A stretch of 23,446 nt of DNA from CAZXIY01 sp964640935 (GTDB lineage Archaea; Thermoplasmatota; Thermoplasmata; Methanomassiliicoccales; Methanomethylophilaceae): the NCBI GenBank assembly GCA_964640935.1, contig CAZXIY010000013.1, positions 1-23,446 on the forward strand, in the 5' to 3' direction. The translations under genes were made by a program, and so were the position numbers. Below, piece after piece: positions 15,059-22,259 of this stretch (position 1 is the stretch's first letter; every line of letters begins with the position of its first letter). The notes beneath the pieces were generated by a model, which worked only from the letters and a program-made list of their open reading frames with translations, had not been told where the DNA came from and searched no databases.

Positions 15059-15859
15059 ATGACATCAGGACTCGTCTTCGTCGGTTTGGGATTGAGCGGA
15101 ACGGACGGCATGACCGTCAAGGCCCTCAATGCTCTGAAGAGCTGCGATAAGATCTATGCGGAATTCTACACATCGTTCCTCATCGGCACCAAGGTCGAGG
15201 ACCTCGAGAAGACCATCGGCAAGAAGATCAAGGTCCTCTACAGGGCCCAGGTCGAAGAGGGCGAGGATATAATCTCCGATGCCAAGAAGATGAGGGTCGG
15301 CTTCATAACCGCAGGCGACACCATGGCGGCCACCACTCACGTCGACCTGAGGATACAGGCGAAAGAGGACGGGATACCTGTCGAGATGTACCACGGGATA
15401 TCGATATTCTCTGCCTGCCCGACATCCGTCGGCCTTCAGCCGTACAAGTTCGGAAGGACGGTCACGCTCCCATTCATGGAGGACGGATACCAGCCCAGGT
15501 CGCCTTACGATCACATAATGGAGAACAAGACCAGGGGTCTGCACACGATGATCCTCCTGGACATCCACGCGGACGAGATGAGGTACATGTCTGCCCACGA
15601 AGCTCTGGAATGGCTGGTAGAAGGCGAGAAGAAATGGGACGGCGGCCTTGTCAACGACGATACGCTCATGGTCGTCGCATCGCAGGTGGGCTCGCCCAAC
15701 GAGAAGATAACCGCCGGCTACGTTAAGGACCTCATGAAGAACGATGATCTGGGCGAACCGCTGTTCACGCTGATCCTCCCGGGCGACCTCCACTTCATGG
15801 AGGCCTACTCCCTCGTATACTTCGCGGGAGCCCCGGAAGAGATCATAAAGGACGATTGA
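15059..15859 (+). CDS. dphB: Diphthine synthase
   Basis: DphB is the SAM-dependent methyltransferase that methylates the modified histidine of elongation factor 2 on the way to diphthamide; it is found in archaea and eukaryotes. The 266-residue product starts TSGLVFVGLGLSGTDGMTVK, the family's N-terminal signature. It contains GDTMAATTHVDLR near residue 86, YHGISIFSACPTSVGLQPYK near 112 and VASQVGSPNEKI near 206, and ends with the LPGDLHFMEAYSL stretch. The frame is open much further upstream, but that part is antisense to trm5 and the conserved start plus TATA spacing place initiation at 15059. It converges on the next gene with only three bases between stops. Confidence 0.96.
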   Translation: MTSGLVFVGLGLSGTDGMTVKALNALKSCDKIYAEFYTSFLIGTKVEDLEKTIGKKIKVLYRAQVEEGEDIISDAKKMRVGFITAGDTMAATTHVDLRIQAKEDGIPVEMYHGISIFSACPTSVGLQPYKFGRTVTLPFMEDGYQPRSPYDHIMENKTRGLHTMILLDIHADEMRYMSAHEALEWLVEGEKKWDGGLVNDDTLMVVASQVGSPNEKITAGYVKDLMKNDDLGEPLFTLILPGDLHFMEAYSLVYFAGAPEEIIKDD

Positions 15860-15862
15860 TCC

Positions 15863-16855
15863 TCACCAGATCTTGTCGAGATCCAAACCCTTTCTGACAC
15901 CTTTCGTTATCAATTCTATCTTTTCAGTGTCGCGCGGGTCTATGCGTGCTATGAGATGCTCTATCATCTCCGCCGTGGCAAGAGTGTCCTCGTCCGACAT
16001 TATCACAGGCACCCCTACCTCGTCCGCACGGGAGAGCACCATCCTGGAGGGCGTTATGCCGCCGGTGACTATGAGGCACGAGGTGTTCGTGGACAGCGCC
16101 GCGAGCTGTATCTCCACCCTGTCGCCGCCTGTGATGACGGCCTTCGACTTGAGACGCCTCATGTAACGCACTGCGACCTGGGGCGACATGGCTCCGACGA
16201 TGACGTCCTCGACGACCTTGTCGAGACCTGATGCGCCGGCGATGACCTTCGCGTTGAAGTTCTCGGTGATCTCCGATACGCGGAAGGTCCTGAGCTGCGG
16301 GATGTTCGGTATCTCTCCGATGACCGTCACTCCCTTCTTCTCCAGGAACTCCTTCTCTTTGGATCCTTCGCATCTGTTGAGAACGACGCCTCTGAAGTCC
16401 GCACCGTGCCTCTCGCAGATGTCCCTGAAAAGGAACACTGCATCTATGGCCTGATGGGCGGTCGACGACACCAGGATTATCGGAGCATCGAACTTCTTGG
16501 CGATATCGAAATGGGATATTTCGTACGAACATCCGTTAGCGAAGTCCCTGCTGCCCTCGACGATCATGAAATCCTTGTCGGCTTTGAGTTCGTCGTACTT
16601 CTTGGCGATGTCGTCCATAGATATCGGATCGAATATGTCGTATGTGAACGGCGAGAGCCTCTCGCCGCCCTCGATCTTCAGAACGTTGCCCATAAGGGCC
16701 GCATCCTGGTCCATCAGCTTCCCGTCGACGTTGATCACATTCTCCCGGAACGGCTTATAGAAGCCTACCTTCCCGGGATAATTCATAGCAAGACCAAGCG
16801 ACAATACGGATTTTCCAGATCTGGAACCTACCGATGCCAGGTATATGTTGTTCAT
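15863..16855 (-). CDS. P-loop/DRTGG protein related to the N-terminal half of phosphotransacetylase
   Basis: The 330-residue protein starts NNIYLASVGSRSGKSVL, a P-loop in the dethiobiotin-synthetase-like (AAA_26) fold, followed by GKVGFYKPFR. The C-terminal part (about 206-310) is a DRTGG domain, seen in VIVGAMSPQVAVRYM and VITGGDRVEIQLAAL. Some bacterial phosphotransacetylases carry this pair ahead of their catalytic domain, but that domain is absent here. The ATG at 16855 overlaps the upstream acyl-CoA synthetase stop by four bases (ATGA) and GAGGTGG lies five bases ahead; the longer open frame to 16897 is unlikely. A sensing or regulatory role linked to acyl-CoA/ATP metabolism is my inference from the context. 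The biochemical function of stand-alone members is not known to me. Confidence 0.88.
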   Translation of the reverse strand: MNNIYLASVGSRSGKSVLSLGLAMNYPGKVGFYKPFRENVINVDGKLMDQDAALMGNVLKIEGGERLSPFTYDIFDPISMDDIAKKYDELKADKDFMIVEGSRDFANGCSYEISHFDIAKKFDAPIILVSSTAHQAIDAVFLFRDICERHGADFRGVVLNRCEGSKEKEFLEKKGVTVIGEIPNIPQLRTFRVSEITENFNAKVIAGASGLDKVVEDVIVGAMSPQVAVRYMRRLKSKAVITGGDRVEIQLAALSTNTSCLIVTGGITPSRMVLSRADEVGVPVIMSDEDTLATAEMIEHLIARIDPRDTEKIELITKGVRKGLDLDKIW

Positions 16856-18951
16856 TCGCTCCACCTCAATGTCGTTAATGCATCCACGGCCCAACACCCC
16901 TCGTTTTTCTTCCCTACCATTACCGGATTAACTTCTAACTCATATATCTCTTCGTTTTCCGAAGCTATCTTGACCATCTTTCTGATCACGTCTTTCAGCG
17001 ATTCGATATCCGCAGGAGGCTTCCCTCTGGCCCCGGAGAGCATGCGGTATGCCTTCGTGGACGTTATCAATTCGTCCAGCTCCTCCTCGCTCATCGGAAG
17101 GAGCATCTGCGATATCTCGCCGAGTATCTCCACGTATATGCCTCCGAGACCGAAGGATATCACGGGACCGAACTGCTCGTCGCGCATCACCGAGAGTATG
17201 ACCTCCTGCCCGGTGGCCATCTTCTGTACCATCACGCCGTCGATCTTCGCATCGGGGACGGCCGTCCTGCAGCGGGCGATTATGCTCTCATATGCCATCT
17301 TCACGCCGTCAGCATCCTTTATTCCGACCACCACGCCGCCGACGTCGGTCTTGTGCTGTATGTCCGGGGATTCTATCTTCATGACCACCGGGTAGCCGAT
17401 CCTCTCGGCCGCCTCCACGGCGTCGCCCATCCCTCTGACGACGCATTCACCGGGAACGGGAATGCCGTACGCGGAGAGTATCTCCTTCCCCTCGTCCTCG
17501 GACAGGGAGACGCGACCTTCCTTCTTGGCCACATCCATCAGTCTCAGCACGGTGTCCCTTCCGGAGACCGGCGGGAGAGCCAACGGCGTGGATCTGAGAT
17601 CCGACCTCACATGATACTGTCTCAGAAGGCCGAGGGCACCGATCGCCCTCTCCGGATCGTCGAAGGCCGCTACGCCGCCGCCTCTGACTATGGCTGACGC
17701 ATCCCCGCATTTGACGCCGCCGACCAACGCCGCCACGATGGGTTTGCTCACGACGCTCTTCATCTTCAATATCGAATGGGCAACCGCGTTGAGATCGGCG
17801 GTGTCCAGAGGCGACGACAGCACGAGTATCGCACCTACCGCCGGGTCCTCTGCAACGATCCGTATCACGTTCTCGAAATCGATGTTGCTCGCATCTCCCC
17901 TCACGTCTATCGGATTGAGCACGGATGCCACGTTCGGGTCCGCTTCCCTGATCCTGTCGGCCGTAGATTGCGAAAGTTCCGCGACCGTGAGGAAACGGTT
18001 GCCGGCGCATGCGTCCGCGGCCATCACGCCGAGACCGCCGGCGTTTGTGACGATCGCGACGCCGTCGGAATCCATCTCCCCGCAGAGGGAGAAGACCGAC
18101 AACGCATCGAAGAACGAATCTATGTCGTCGACACGCATCATATTCATCTTTTTGAAAAGCACATTGTACACAGAATCCGCACCCGCCAATGCCCCGGTGT
18201 GCGAGGATGCCGCCTTGGAACCGGCGCTGGTGCGTCCGGATTTGAGGACCACCATAGGCTTCTTGCCTTTCATGAGCTCGGCAGACCTCATGAATCCGGG
18301 GCCGTCGGATATGCTCTCGGAGTACATCCCGATGACCTTGGTCTCGGGATCCTCCCTCAGGAAATCCAGAAGTTCCGGTTCCCCGACATCCATCTTGTTG
18401 CCGAGGGATGCGAATATGGATATGCCGATCCCTGTCTTCAGCGACCAGTCGAGTATCGTCGCTCCTATCGCACCGGACTGCGACGTTAGGCCGATGTTCC
18501 CGCGTGTCGGGAACAGCGAGGAGAACGTTGTGTTGAGATCCGTCGACGTGTCCATGACGCCGAAACAGTTCGGCCCTATCACGCGCATGCCGTACCCTTT
18601 GGCCATGACACGCATGGCGTCCTCCATCTTCCTGCCCTCCGCGCCTTCCTCCTTGAAGCCCGCCGTAATGATAATGACGCGTTTCGTTCCTATCTTCCCG
18701 AGCTTCTCTATCTCGCCGAGAACGAATTTCGCCTTTACAGAAATGACGGCCAGATCCACTTTCTCGCCAATCTGGTCCACCGAAACGTAAGAATTGAGGC
18801 CCTGTATGACTCCGCCCTTGATGTTGACGGGGAATATACGGCCCTTGAAACCCGAGTTGATCAGATTCCTGAGGATCATCCCGCCGACCTTGGACGGGTC
18901 CGACGAGGCGCCGATGACGGCGACGGAACCTGGACAGAAGAATCCCTTCAT
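16852..18951 (-). CDS. acd: ADP-forming acetate/acyl-CoA synthetase, fused alpha and beta subunits
   Basis: The enzyme interconverts acyl-CoA, ADP and phosphate with the free acid, CoA and ATP, conserving energy at the substrate level. The 699-residue product has a CoA-binding Rossmann domain (VAVIGASSDPSKVGG near residue 10), succinyl-CoA-synthetase-like domains with GLTSQSGAIGA near 154, the phosphorylated-histidine region SSHTGALAG (His251), and a C-terminal ATP-grasp beta domain (YPVVMKIESPDIQHKTDVGG near 524). Alpha and beta are fused in that order, as in many archaeal and bacterial ACDs. The ATG at 18951 lies 27 bases from a TATA-like GATTTAACA. The DRTGG gene follows with a 4-bp overlap. 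Substrate preference (acetate or another acid) cannot be read from the sequence. Confidence 0.93.
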   Translation of the reverse strand: MKGFFCPGSVAVIGASSDPSKVGGMILRNLINSGFKGRIFPVNIKGGVIQGLNSYVSVDQIGEKVDLAVISVKAKFVLGEIEKLGKIGTKRVIIITAGFKEEGAEGRKMEDAMRVMAKGYGMRVIGPNCFGVMDTSTDLNTTFSSLFPTRGNIGLTSQSGAIGATILDWSLKTGIGISIFASLGNKMDVGEPELLDFLREDPETKVIGMYSESISDGPGFMRSAELMKGKKPMVVLKSGRTSAGSKAASSHTGALAGADSVYNVLFKKMNMMRVDDIDSFFDALSVFSLCGEMDSDGVAIVTNAGGLGVMAADACAGNRFLTVAELSQSTADRIREADPNVASVLNPIDVRGDASNIDFENVIRIVAEDPAVGAILVLSSPLDTADLNAVAHSILKMKSVVSKPIVAALVGGVKCGDASAIVRGGGVAAFDDPERAIGALGLLRQYHVRSDLRSTPLALPPVSGRDTVLRLMDVAKKEGRVSLSEDEGKEILSAYGIPVPGECVVRGMGDAVEAAERIGYPVVMKIESPDIQHKTDVGGVVVGIKDADGVKMAYESIIARCRTAVPDAKIDGVMVQKMATGQEVILSVMRDEQFGPVISFGLGGIYVEILGEISQMLLPMSEEELDELITSTKAYRMLSGARGKPPADIESLKDVIRKMVKIASENEEIYELEVNPVMVGKKNEGCWAVDALTTLRWSE

Positions 18952-18973
18952 GCCCCCTGTATCCGCAGACCGA

Positions 18974-18982
18974 TGTTAAATC
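18974..18982 (-). promoter_or_regulatory. TATA box of the acyl-CoA synthetase operon
   Basis: GATTTAACA on the minus strand is centred 27 bases from the ATG at 18951. It lies just beyond the stop codon of the upstream membrane protein gene, so the two are separate transcription units. Confidence 0.5.
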
Positions 18983-18983
18983 A

Positions 18984-19355
18984 TTACTCTTTTTTGCGGC
19001 CGCCGATCAGCATCATCAGGAGCAGTATCGCCACCGGCAGGATGGCACCCTTCGGATCGCCCATCAGACAGTATGCGATTATCAGCCCGATCACGCCGAT
19101 TATGCCGTACTTTCTGAGTATCGCTCCGCCGCCGAATACCAATGTGAACACGACGGTCACAACGAGCATCAGGATCGATACGATCATCGACGACGTCAGC
19201 AGCCCGACGCTTGTGCTGCCCACCAGCTCGATGATGCGGGGCTGTATGACGATCTCCGCCACCACGGGTACCACCAGGACCAGCAGCAGCGTGCATAGTA
19301 TGCCGCCTGCGAAACTTTGTATGAATCTGTGCTTCTTCTTCCCGTCGTCGGACAT
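18984..19355 (-). CDS. Small four-helix membrane protein, function unknown
   Basis: I do not recognise this protein. From ATG 19355 it has 123 residues: a charged N-terminus SDDGKKKHRF, then four hydrophobic helices (about 15-37, 49-76, 82-99, 105-118 of the product) and a basic tail GGRKKE. The frame extends to an ATG at 19415, but that codon lies inside the palindrome at the start of the divergent regulator, and the extra 20 residues are Arg-rich and look unlike a protein start. I therefore prefer 19355, with moderate confidence. It is divergent from the HxlR regulator and so may be its target, a common arrangement for such regulators. Confidence 0.6.
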   Translation of the reverse strand: MSDDGKKKHRFIQSFAGGILCTLLLVLVVPVVAEIVIQPRIIELVGSTSVGLLTSSMIVSILMLVVTVVFTLVFGGGAILRKYGIIGVIGLIIAYCLMGDPKGAILPVAILLLMMLIGGRKKE

Positions 19356-19393
19356 ATGCCGCCGTAGGCGTAGCGAACGTATCAAACCAGCGG

Positions 19394-19402
19394 GATAATA
19401 TC
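19394..19402. promoter_or_regulatory. TATA box of the HxlR regulator gene
   Basis: GATAATATC is nearly symmetrical and centred 29 bases before the ATG at 19427. It could also serve the divergent membrane protein gene. Confidence 0.45.
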
Positions 19403-19409
19403 GGATTAA

Positions 19410-19425
19410 CGACATCCTAATGTCG
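19410..19425. promoter_or_regulatory. 16-bp palindrome, candidate HxlR operator
   Basis: CGACAT and ATGTCG flank a CCTA spacer. The site covers the expected transcript start and ends one base before the regulator's ATG at 19427, which fits autorepression. Confidence 0.5.
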
Positions 19426-19426
19426 A

Positions 19427-19828
19427 ATGTCAGATCCCGCAGACGAAGTCATAAGGTCGGTCCTGTCGATGATCAGCGGAAAATGGAAGGTTCCGATCAT
19501 CCGCGTCCTGTCCACCAAAGGCGATACGCAATTCAACCAATTGGTGAGGGAATTGGACGGAATATCCGCACGCATCCTCACGATACAGCTGAAAGAACTT
19601 TCAGAGGACGGCCTCGTCATCAGGATGGAATTCGGAAAGGAGATGAACCGCAATCCGCCGGAGGTCCTCTATGCCTTATCATACAAGGGGGCTTCGCTCA
19701 TCCCTATACTCGCGGCGATGGGAAAATGGGGCACCGAACACAATCAAGAAAAATGCGACAGGATATCTTTCGACGGCCCGGGCATGGACGGTTATCCGAT
19801 ATGGAAGAACATCTCGGACATCAAATGA
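19427..19828 (+). CDS. HxlR-family winged-helix transcriptional regulator
   Basis: The 133-residue protein is a DNA-binding regulator of the HxlR/MarR-like type. The core is visible as ISGKWKVPIIRVL (about 16-28), FNQLVRELDGISARILTIQL forming the recognition helix region (about 36-55), and the wing with LKELSEDGLVIR followed by NRNPPEVLYALSYKG. Many HxlR proteins have an N-terminal cysteine that senses redox or aldehydes; here the matching position lacks one, and the only Cys is near the C-terminus, so a thiol switch of that kind is unlikely. The ATG at 19427 is preceded by a palindrome and a TATA-like box. The target is probably itself and the divergent membrane protein gene. Confidence 0.88.
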   Translation: MSDPADEVIRSVLSMISGKWKVPIIRVLSTKGDTQFNQLVRELDGISARILTIQLKELSEDGLVIRMEFGKEMNRNPPEVLYALSYKGASLIPILAAMGKWGTEHNQEKCDRISFDGPGMDGYPIWKNISDIK

Positions 19829-19900
19829 AAATCATTTTATCCGGAAAGCCATACCGTATCCTGCCGAGCTGACATAAGGGTGCGATCCGTGAACATCCTG

Positions 19901-20049
19901 GGTACGGTTCGGCGAACAGCGATCCTGTACCTTAATTGGGACCTCGCGGTAGCTGCGATGAGTCATCGCGTGCTGTGACCGGGAGCCAACGCAGGACCCG
20001 ACAAACACCCCCGGTGGGGTCAGTGTTCCGAGACCGCCGTCATCGGCGG
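19901..20049 (+). ncRNA. Hairpin-rich intergenic stretch, candidate structured RNA
   Basis: The space between the HxlR gene and the convergent membrane protein gene has no credible reading frame but four successive hairpins. These are GGTAC/GTACC closing over GTTC-GGC-GAAC (19901-19931); a long stem built on GCGATGA/TCATCGC closed by CGGT/ACCG (19947-19981); AACAC-CCCC-GGT-GGGG with GTGTT (20004-20027); and CCGCCG-TCAT-CGGCGG (20034-20049). TTTTAT at 19835-19840 could be its TATA box, giving a start near 19865. The first element, with GGTTCGGCG and CCTGTACC, faintly recalls the Alu end of signal recognition particle RNA. I could not find the conserved S-domain loop, so I do not call it SRP RNA. 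Strand is tentative. Confidence 0.35.
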
Positions 20050-20093
20050 ACGATGAAAGAATGTGTTATCACCGGGGGACATCCTTGCGTCCG

Positions 20094-20456
20094 TCACAGG
20101 TTCTTGTTGCTTCTGAGATGGACGCCGAATGAGTCCCTTACATCCTCCGAAAGGAGGTACATGACGATGAACACGGAAACGAACACCATAGGCATGCCCC
20201 ATATCCCGGACATCACGATCGATATAGCTATCGAAAGTGCCAACGCGAGTATGTAGAGCAGCCATCCGATGTTGCCGTAATTTGACATCATAAGCACTGC
20301 GGCGGAATATAACACGCCTGCCAGCAGAAGATATATCTTGTTCACGAAGTCGCTGGTCTCGGTCAGACCGGCCTCGATATACAGGATGACATACGTTACC
20401 GCCAGCAATATCGCCAATGCCATCAGCGTCATGAATCTGTATTTCTCAACTATCAC
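20094..20456 (-). CDS. Small integral membrane protein, function unknown
   Basis: I do not recognise this protein. It is almost entirely hydrophobic: about four helices, including TLMALAILLAVTYVILYI, KIYLLLAGVLYSAAVLMM, IGWLLYILALALSIAISIVM and VFVSVFIVMYLL, and ends SEDVRDSFGVHLRSNKNL. I placed the start at GTG 20456 because GGGGGTGAT lies about ten bases ahead. The frame also allows TTG at 20477, which would add seven residues. A TATA-like AATAAATAC at about 20488-20496 lies just past the stop of the upstream gene and fits the later start better. It converges on the candidate RNA region. Confidence 0.6.
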   Translation of the reverse strand: MIVEKYRFMTLMALAILLAVTYVILYIEAGLTETSDFVNKIYLLLAGVLYSAAVLMMSNYGNIGWLLYILALALSIAISIVMSGIWGMPMVFVSVFIVMYLLSEDVRDSFGVHLRSNKNL

Positions 20457-20499
20457 GAATCCCACTATCACCCCCAAAGGTCACGACCGTATTTATTCT

Positions 20500-21267
20500 T
20501 CACAGGTAGACGCAGAGTCTGTTGAGCCAGTCCTCGGCTTCTCTATATCTCGGGAATAGTCTTTCCATCGCCACTGTGTCGGATCTCTCGTAATTGCCGA
20601 GTTTTCCCCTGCCCTCGTTCATTACCAGGTACTCGTGGTACAGAGCATAATCCATCACGAAATCCGGGACGTTATCGTCGTCGAATATCGATGATACCAC
20701 GATGACCTTCATGATCGACGAGCAGTATCCGACCTTCCTCATCAGATTGTCGCGTGTCCATGTCAGGACCGTATCCGGCGTCCTTTCCGCAAGCCCCATC
20801 TCCTGGAGCCTCGCCATCGATGCTCCGAGGTCCTTGAATTTTCCCAAATCGCTCTTCGTGATGCCCCTGCTCCTCCTGAGATATACGGGTTGTTTTGCTC
20901 TCACGAAATCGTCTGACAATACCCACTGGCACATGTCATCGCTGTACGGGATCATATCGCCGCCCACGATCTTGGAGAACAGAGATCTCGCAAGTGCTTC
21001 GGTCACTTCCGGCGGAGCGTCGGAGATGTAGTCGGAGACCTTGAATTCGGCCCACTTGTACGACCTCTGCCACCTCACCTTGAATTCTCTGAAGGCGACG
21101 TACTCGGCCTCGACGCTGTCGTATCCGTATTCCTTTCCGACCTCTCTGAAGATCGCCGACAGAGACCTTCCGCGCGAATGGACGGCCATGCCGGATGCGT
21201 TCGTAATTCTTTCTGCCTGGATATCTCCTGGCACATATTCGTCTGTGTTTGATGCTTCCATTGTCAT
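20500..21267 (-). CDS. Metalloprotease-like protein with incomplete HExxH motif
   Basis: The 255-residue protein looks like a SprT/M48-type zincin relative seen in archaea. It has RWQRSYKWAEFKVSDYISDA (about 65-84), PPEVTEALARSLFSKIVGG, and a late DFVMDYALYHEYLV followed by MERLFPRYREAEDWLNRL. The zinc site normally reads HExxH; here it reads H211-E212-Y-L-V215, so the second histidine is missing. No histidine follows in the region where a third ligand would be expected. The protein is therefore probably not an active peptidase, although the fold seems intact and the frame is undamaged. The ATG at 21267 lies 28 bases from a TCATATACG box; an ATG at 21261 is also possible. Family assignment is by motif resemblance only. 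Confidence 0.6.
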   Translation of the reverse strand: MTMEASNTDEYVPGDIQAERITNASGMAVHSRGRSLSAIFREVGKEYGYDSVEAEYVAFREFKVRWQRSYKWAEFKVSDYISDAPPEVTEALARSLFSKIVGGDMIPYSDDMCQWVLSDDFVRAKQPVYLRRSRGITKSDLGKFKDLGASMARLQEMGLAERTPDTVLTWTRDNLMRKVGYCSSIMKVIVVSSIFDDDNVPDFVMDYALYHEYLVMNEGRGKLGNYERSDTVAMERLFPRYREAEDWLNRLCVYL

Positions 21268-21290
21268 CGAATTTAAGATGTTCCCGAAAG

Positions 21291-21299
21291 CGTATATGA
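21291..21299 (-). promoter_or_regulatory. TATA box of the metalloprotease-like gene
   Basis: TCATATACG on the minus strand is centred 28 bases from the ATG at 21267. Confidence 0.45.
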
Positions 21300-21351
21300 A
21301 GCACCAAATACAGTTAATTCACATAACTTCGGACCGTGGCACCCGTCAGAT

Positions 21352-21360
21352 AATTAATAC
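21352..21360 (+). promoter_or_regulatory. TATA box of the AhpD-like gene
   Basis: AATTAATAC is centred 27 bases before the ATG at 21383, supporting that start over the long upstream extension of the open frame to 21041. Confidence 0.55.
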
Positions 21361-21382
21361 GGAATCACCGACATTTACTGTC

Positions 21383-21772
21383 ATGTGCGAGGAACCGCTC
21401 ACAGATCGAGAGATCACCGAAAAGATCCTTTCGGCGATAAAGAAAGAATACGGATTCATACCTGTAGTCAACCAGGTGATGTCCGAACGCCCGGACCTGT
21501 TCGTGCCCGCCGCGAATTACGGGAAGGCCGTCCTCGAAGGGGATAAGAAGAAGCTCGACAGGAAGACATCCTACCTCTGCGCCGTAGCCGCGGCATCCGC
21601 CGTCGGCGGAGAGCATTGCGTCGGAGTGCAGATGAGGCATGCCGTCGATGCGGGTGCAGACAAGGATGAGATCCTCGAAGCGATCGTCATCGGATCGTAC
21701 ATGTCAATGACCCGTTCTCAGTCGTACGCCCTGCGCAAATACAGGGAGCTGTTCGACGAGCCGAAGGAATAA
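21383..21772 (+). CDS. Carboxymuconolactone decarboxylase/AhpD-like protein lacking the second redox cysteine
   Basis: The 129-residue, all-helical protein belongs to the CMD/AhpD family, whose members include thiol peroxidases and reductases. The core runs from KEYGFIPVVNQVMSERPDLF through LDRKTSYLCAVAAASAVGG to EHCVGVQMRHAVDAGADKDE. AhpD uses a Cys-x-x-Cys pair followed by a histidine four residues on. Here the pair is C79-V80-G81-V82 with His86 conserved, so only the first cysteine remains; another cysteine is C66. A disulfide-cycling peroxidase mechanism is therefore doubtful. The start at 21383 fits the TATA spacing. Its neighbour downstream is an iron-sulfur scaffold, which hints at a stress or thiol context without proving it. 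Confidence 0.85.
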   Translation: MCEEPLTDREITEKILSAIKKEYGFIPVVNQVMSERPDLFVPAANYGKAVLEGDKKKLDRKTSYLCAVAAASAVGGEHCVGVQMRHAVDAGADKDEILEAIVIGSYMSMTRSQSYALRKYRELFDEPKE

Positions 21773-21802
21773 GGCACCCACATCATATATTATCAAGATT
21801 GG

Positions 21803-21811
21803 TTTTTATAT
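21803..21811 (+). promoter_or_regulatory. TATA box of the HesB/IscA-like gene
   Basis: TTTTTATAT lies about 37 bases before the ATG at 21844 and predicts a leader of about ten bases holding AAGTGAT. Confidence 0.45.
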
Positions 21812-21843
21812 GGGTTTCAGAATACCACGAACCAAGTGATATC

Positions 21844-22167
21844 ATGGTGACAATAACTCCTGACGCTGAGAAGTTCATCAATGACCTCCTCGAGAAGAAC
21901 AAGAAGGTCGGCTACGGCATCAAGATCTACCTCGCGGGCATGGCATGCTCCGGACCGCAGTTCGGAATGTCCTTCCAGGAAAAGGCCGCAGAGGGAGAAG
22001 AGGTCTTCAAAGCAAACGGATTCGACTTCTTCTACGACAAAGAGACCAAGGAAGCACTTGACCCCTGCATAGTGGAATTCGTCGACGACCCTAACTTCGG
22101 AACGGGCCTCACGATCCGCGACCCCAACGCGAAAGGGTGCGCTTCCTGCGGCGGCGGATGCCAGTAA
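21844..22167 (+). CDS. HesB/IscA-family iron-sulfur protein
   Basis: IscA-like proteins bind iron or iron-sulfur clusters and deliver them to target enzymes. The 107-residue product has the conserved LAGMACSGPQFGMSFQ around Cys35 and a C-terminal cysteine cluster. Classical members end in CGCG; here the tail is CASCGGGCQ, with C99, C102 and C106, and there is an extra Cys75 in ALDPCIVEFV. The spacing could give a different or extra ligand set. The start at 21844 is preferred because the family N-terminus (VTITPDAEKFI) begins there; an upstream ATG at 21799 would place the start ahead of the TATA box. A strong terminator follows. Confidence 0.88.
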   Translation: MVTITPDAEKFINDLLEKNKKVGYGIKIYLAGMACSGPQFGMSFQEKAAEGEEVFKANGFDFFYDKETKEALDPCIVEFVDDPNFGTGLTIRDPNAKGCASCGGGCQ

Positions 22168-22171
22168 TCTA

Positions 22172-22206
22172 GATGGGCGCCTTCGGGCGCACATCTTTTC
22201 TTTAAT
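22172..22206 (+). terminator. UUCG-loop hairpin with T-rich tail
   Basis: GATG-G-GCGCC-TTCG-GGCGC-A-CATC forms a stable stem (22172-22195), followed by TTTTCTTTAATTT. It ends the HesB/IscA message. Confidence 0.8.
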
Positions 22207-22259
22207 TTGATTTTGAGTGATTTCTCTATACGGCATCGAAATGATGGCCGAAATGATCG

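Noticed and set aside
17690..18790. 366-codon plus-strand frame opposite the acyl-CoA synthetase
   Set aside because: The real gene on the minus strand has full domain motifs; the plus frame is Ser/Pro/Thr-rich with no recognisable motif.
19829..20093. RNase P RNA or tRNA in the hairpin-rich gap
   Set aside because: I found neither the conserved GGAAAGTC/ACAGAAA elements nor a T-loop GGTTCRA with matching acceptor stem.
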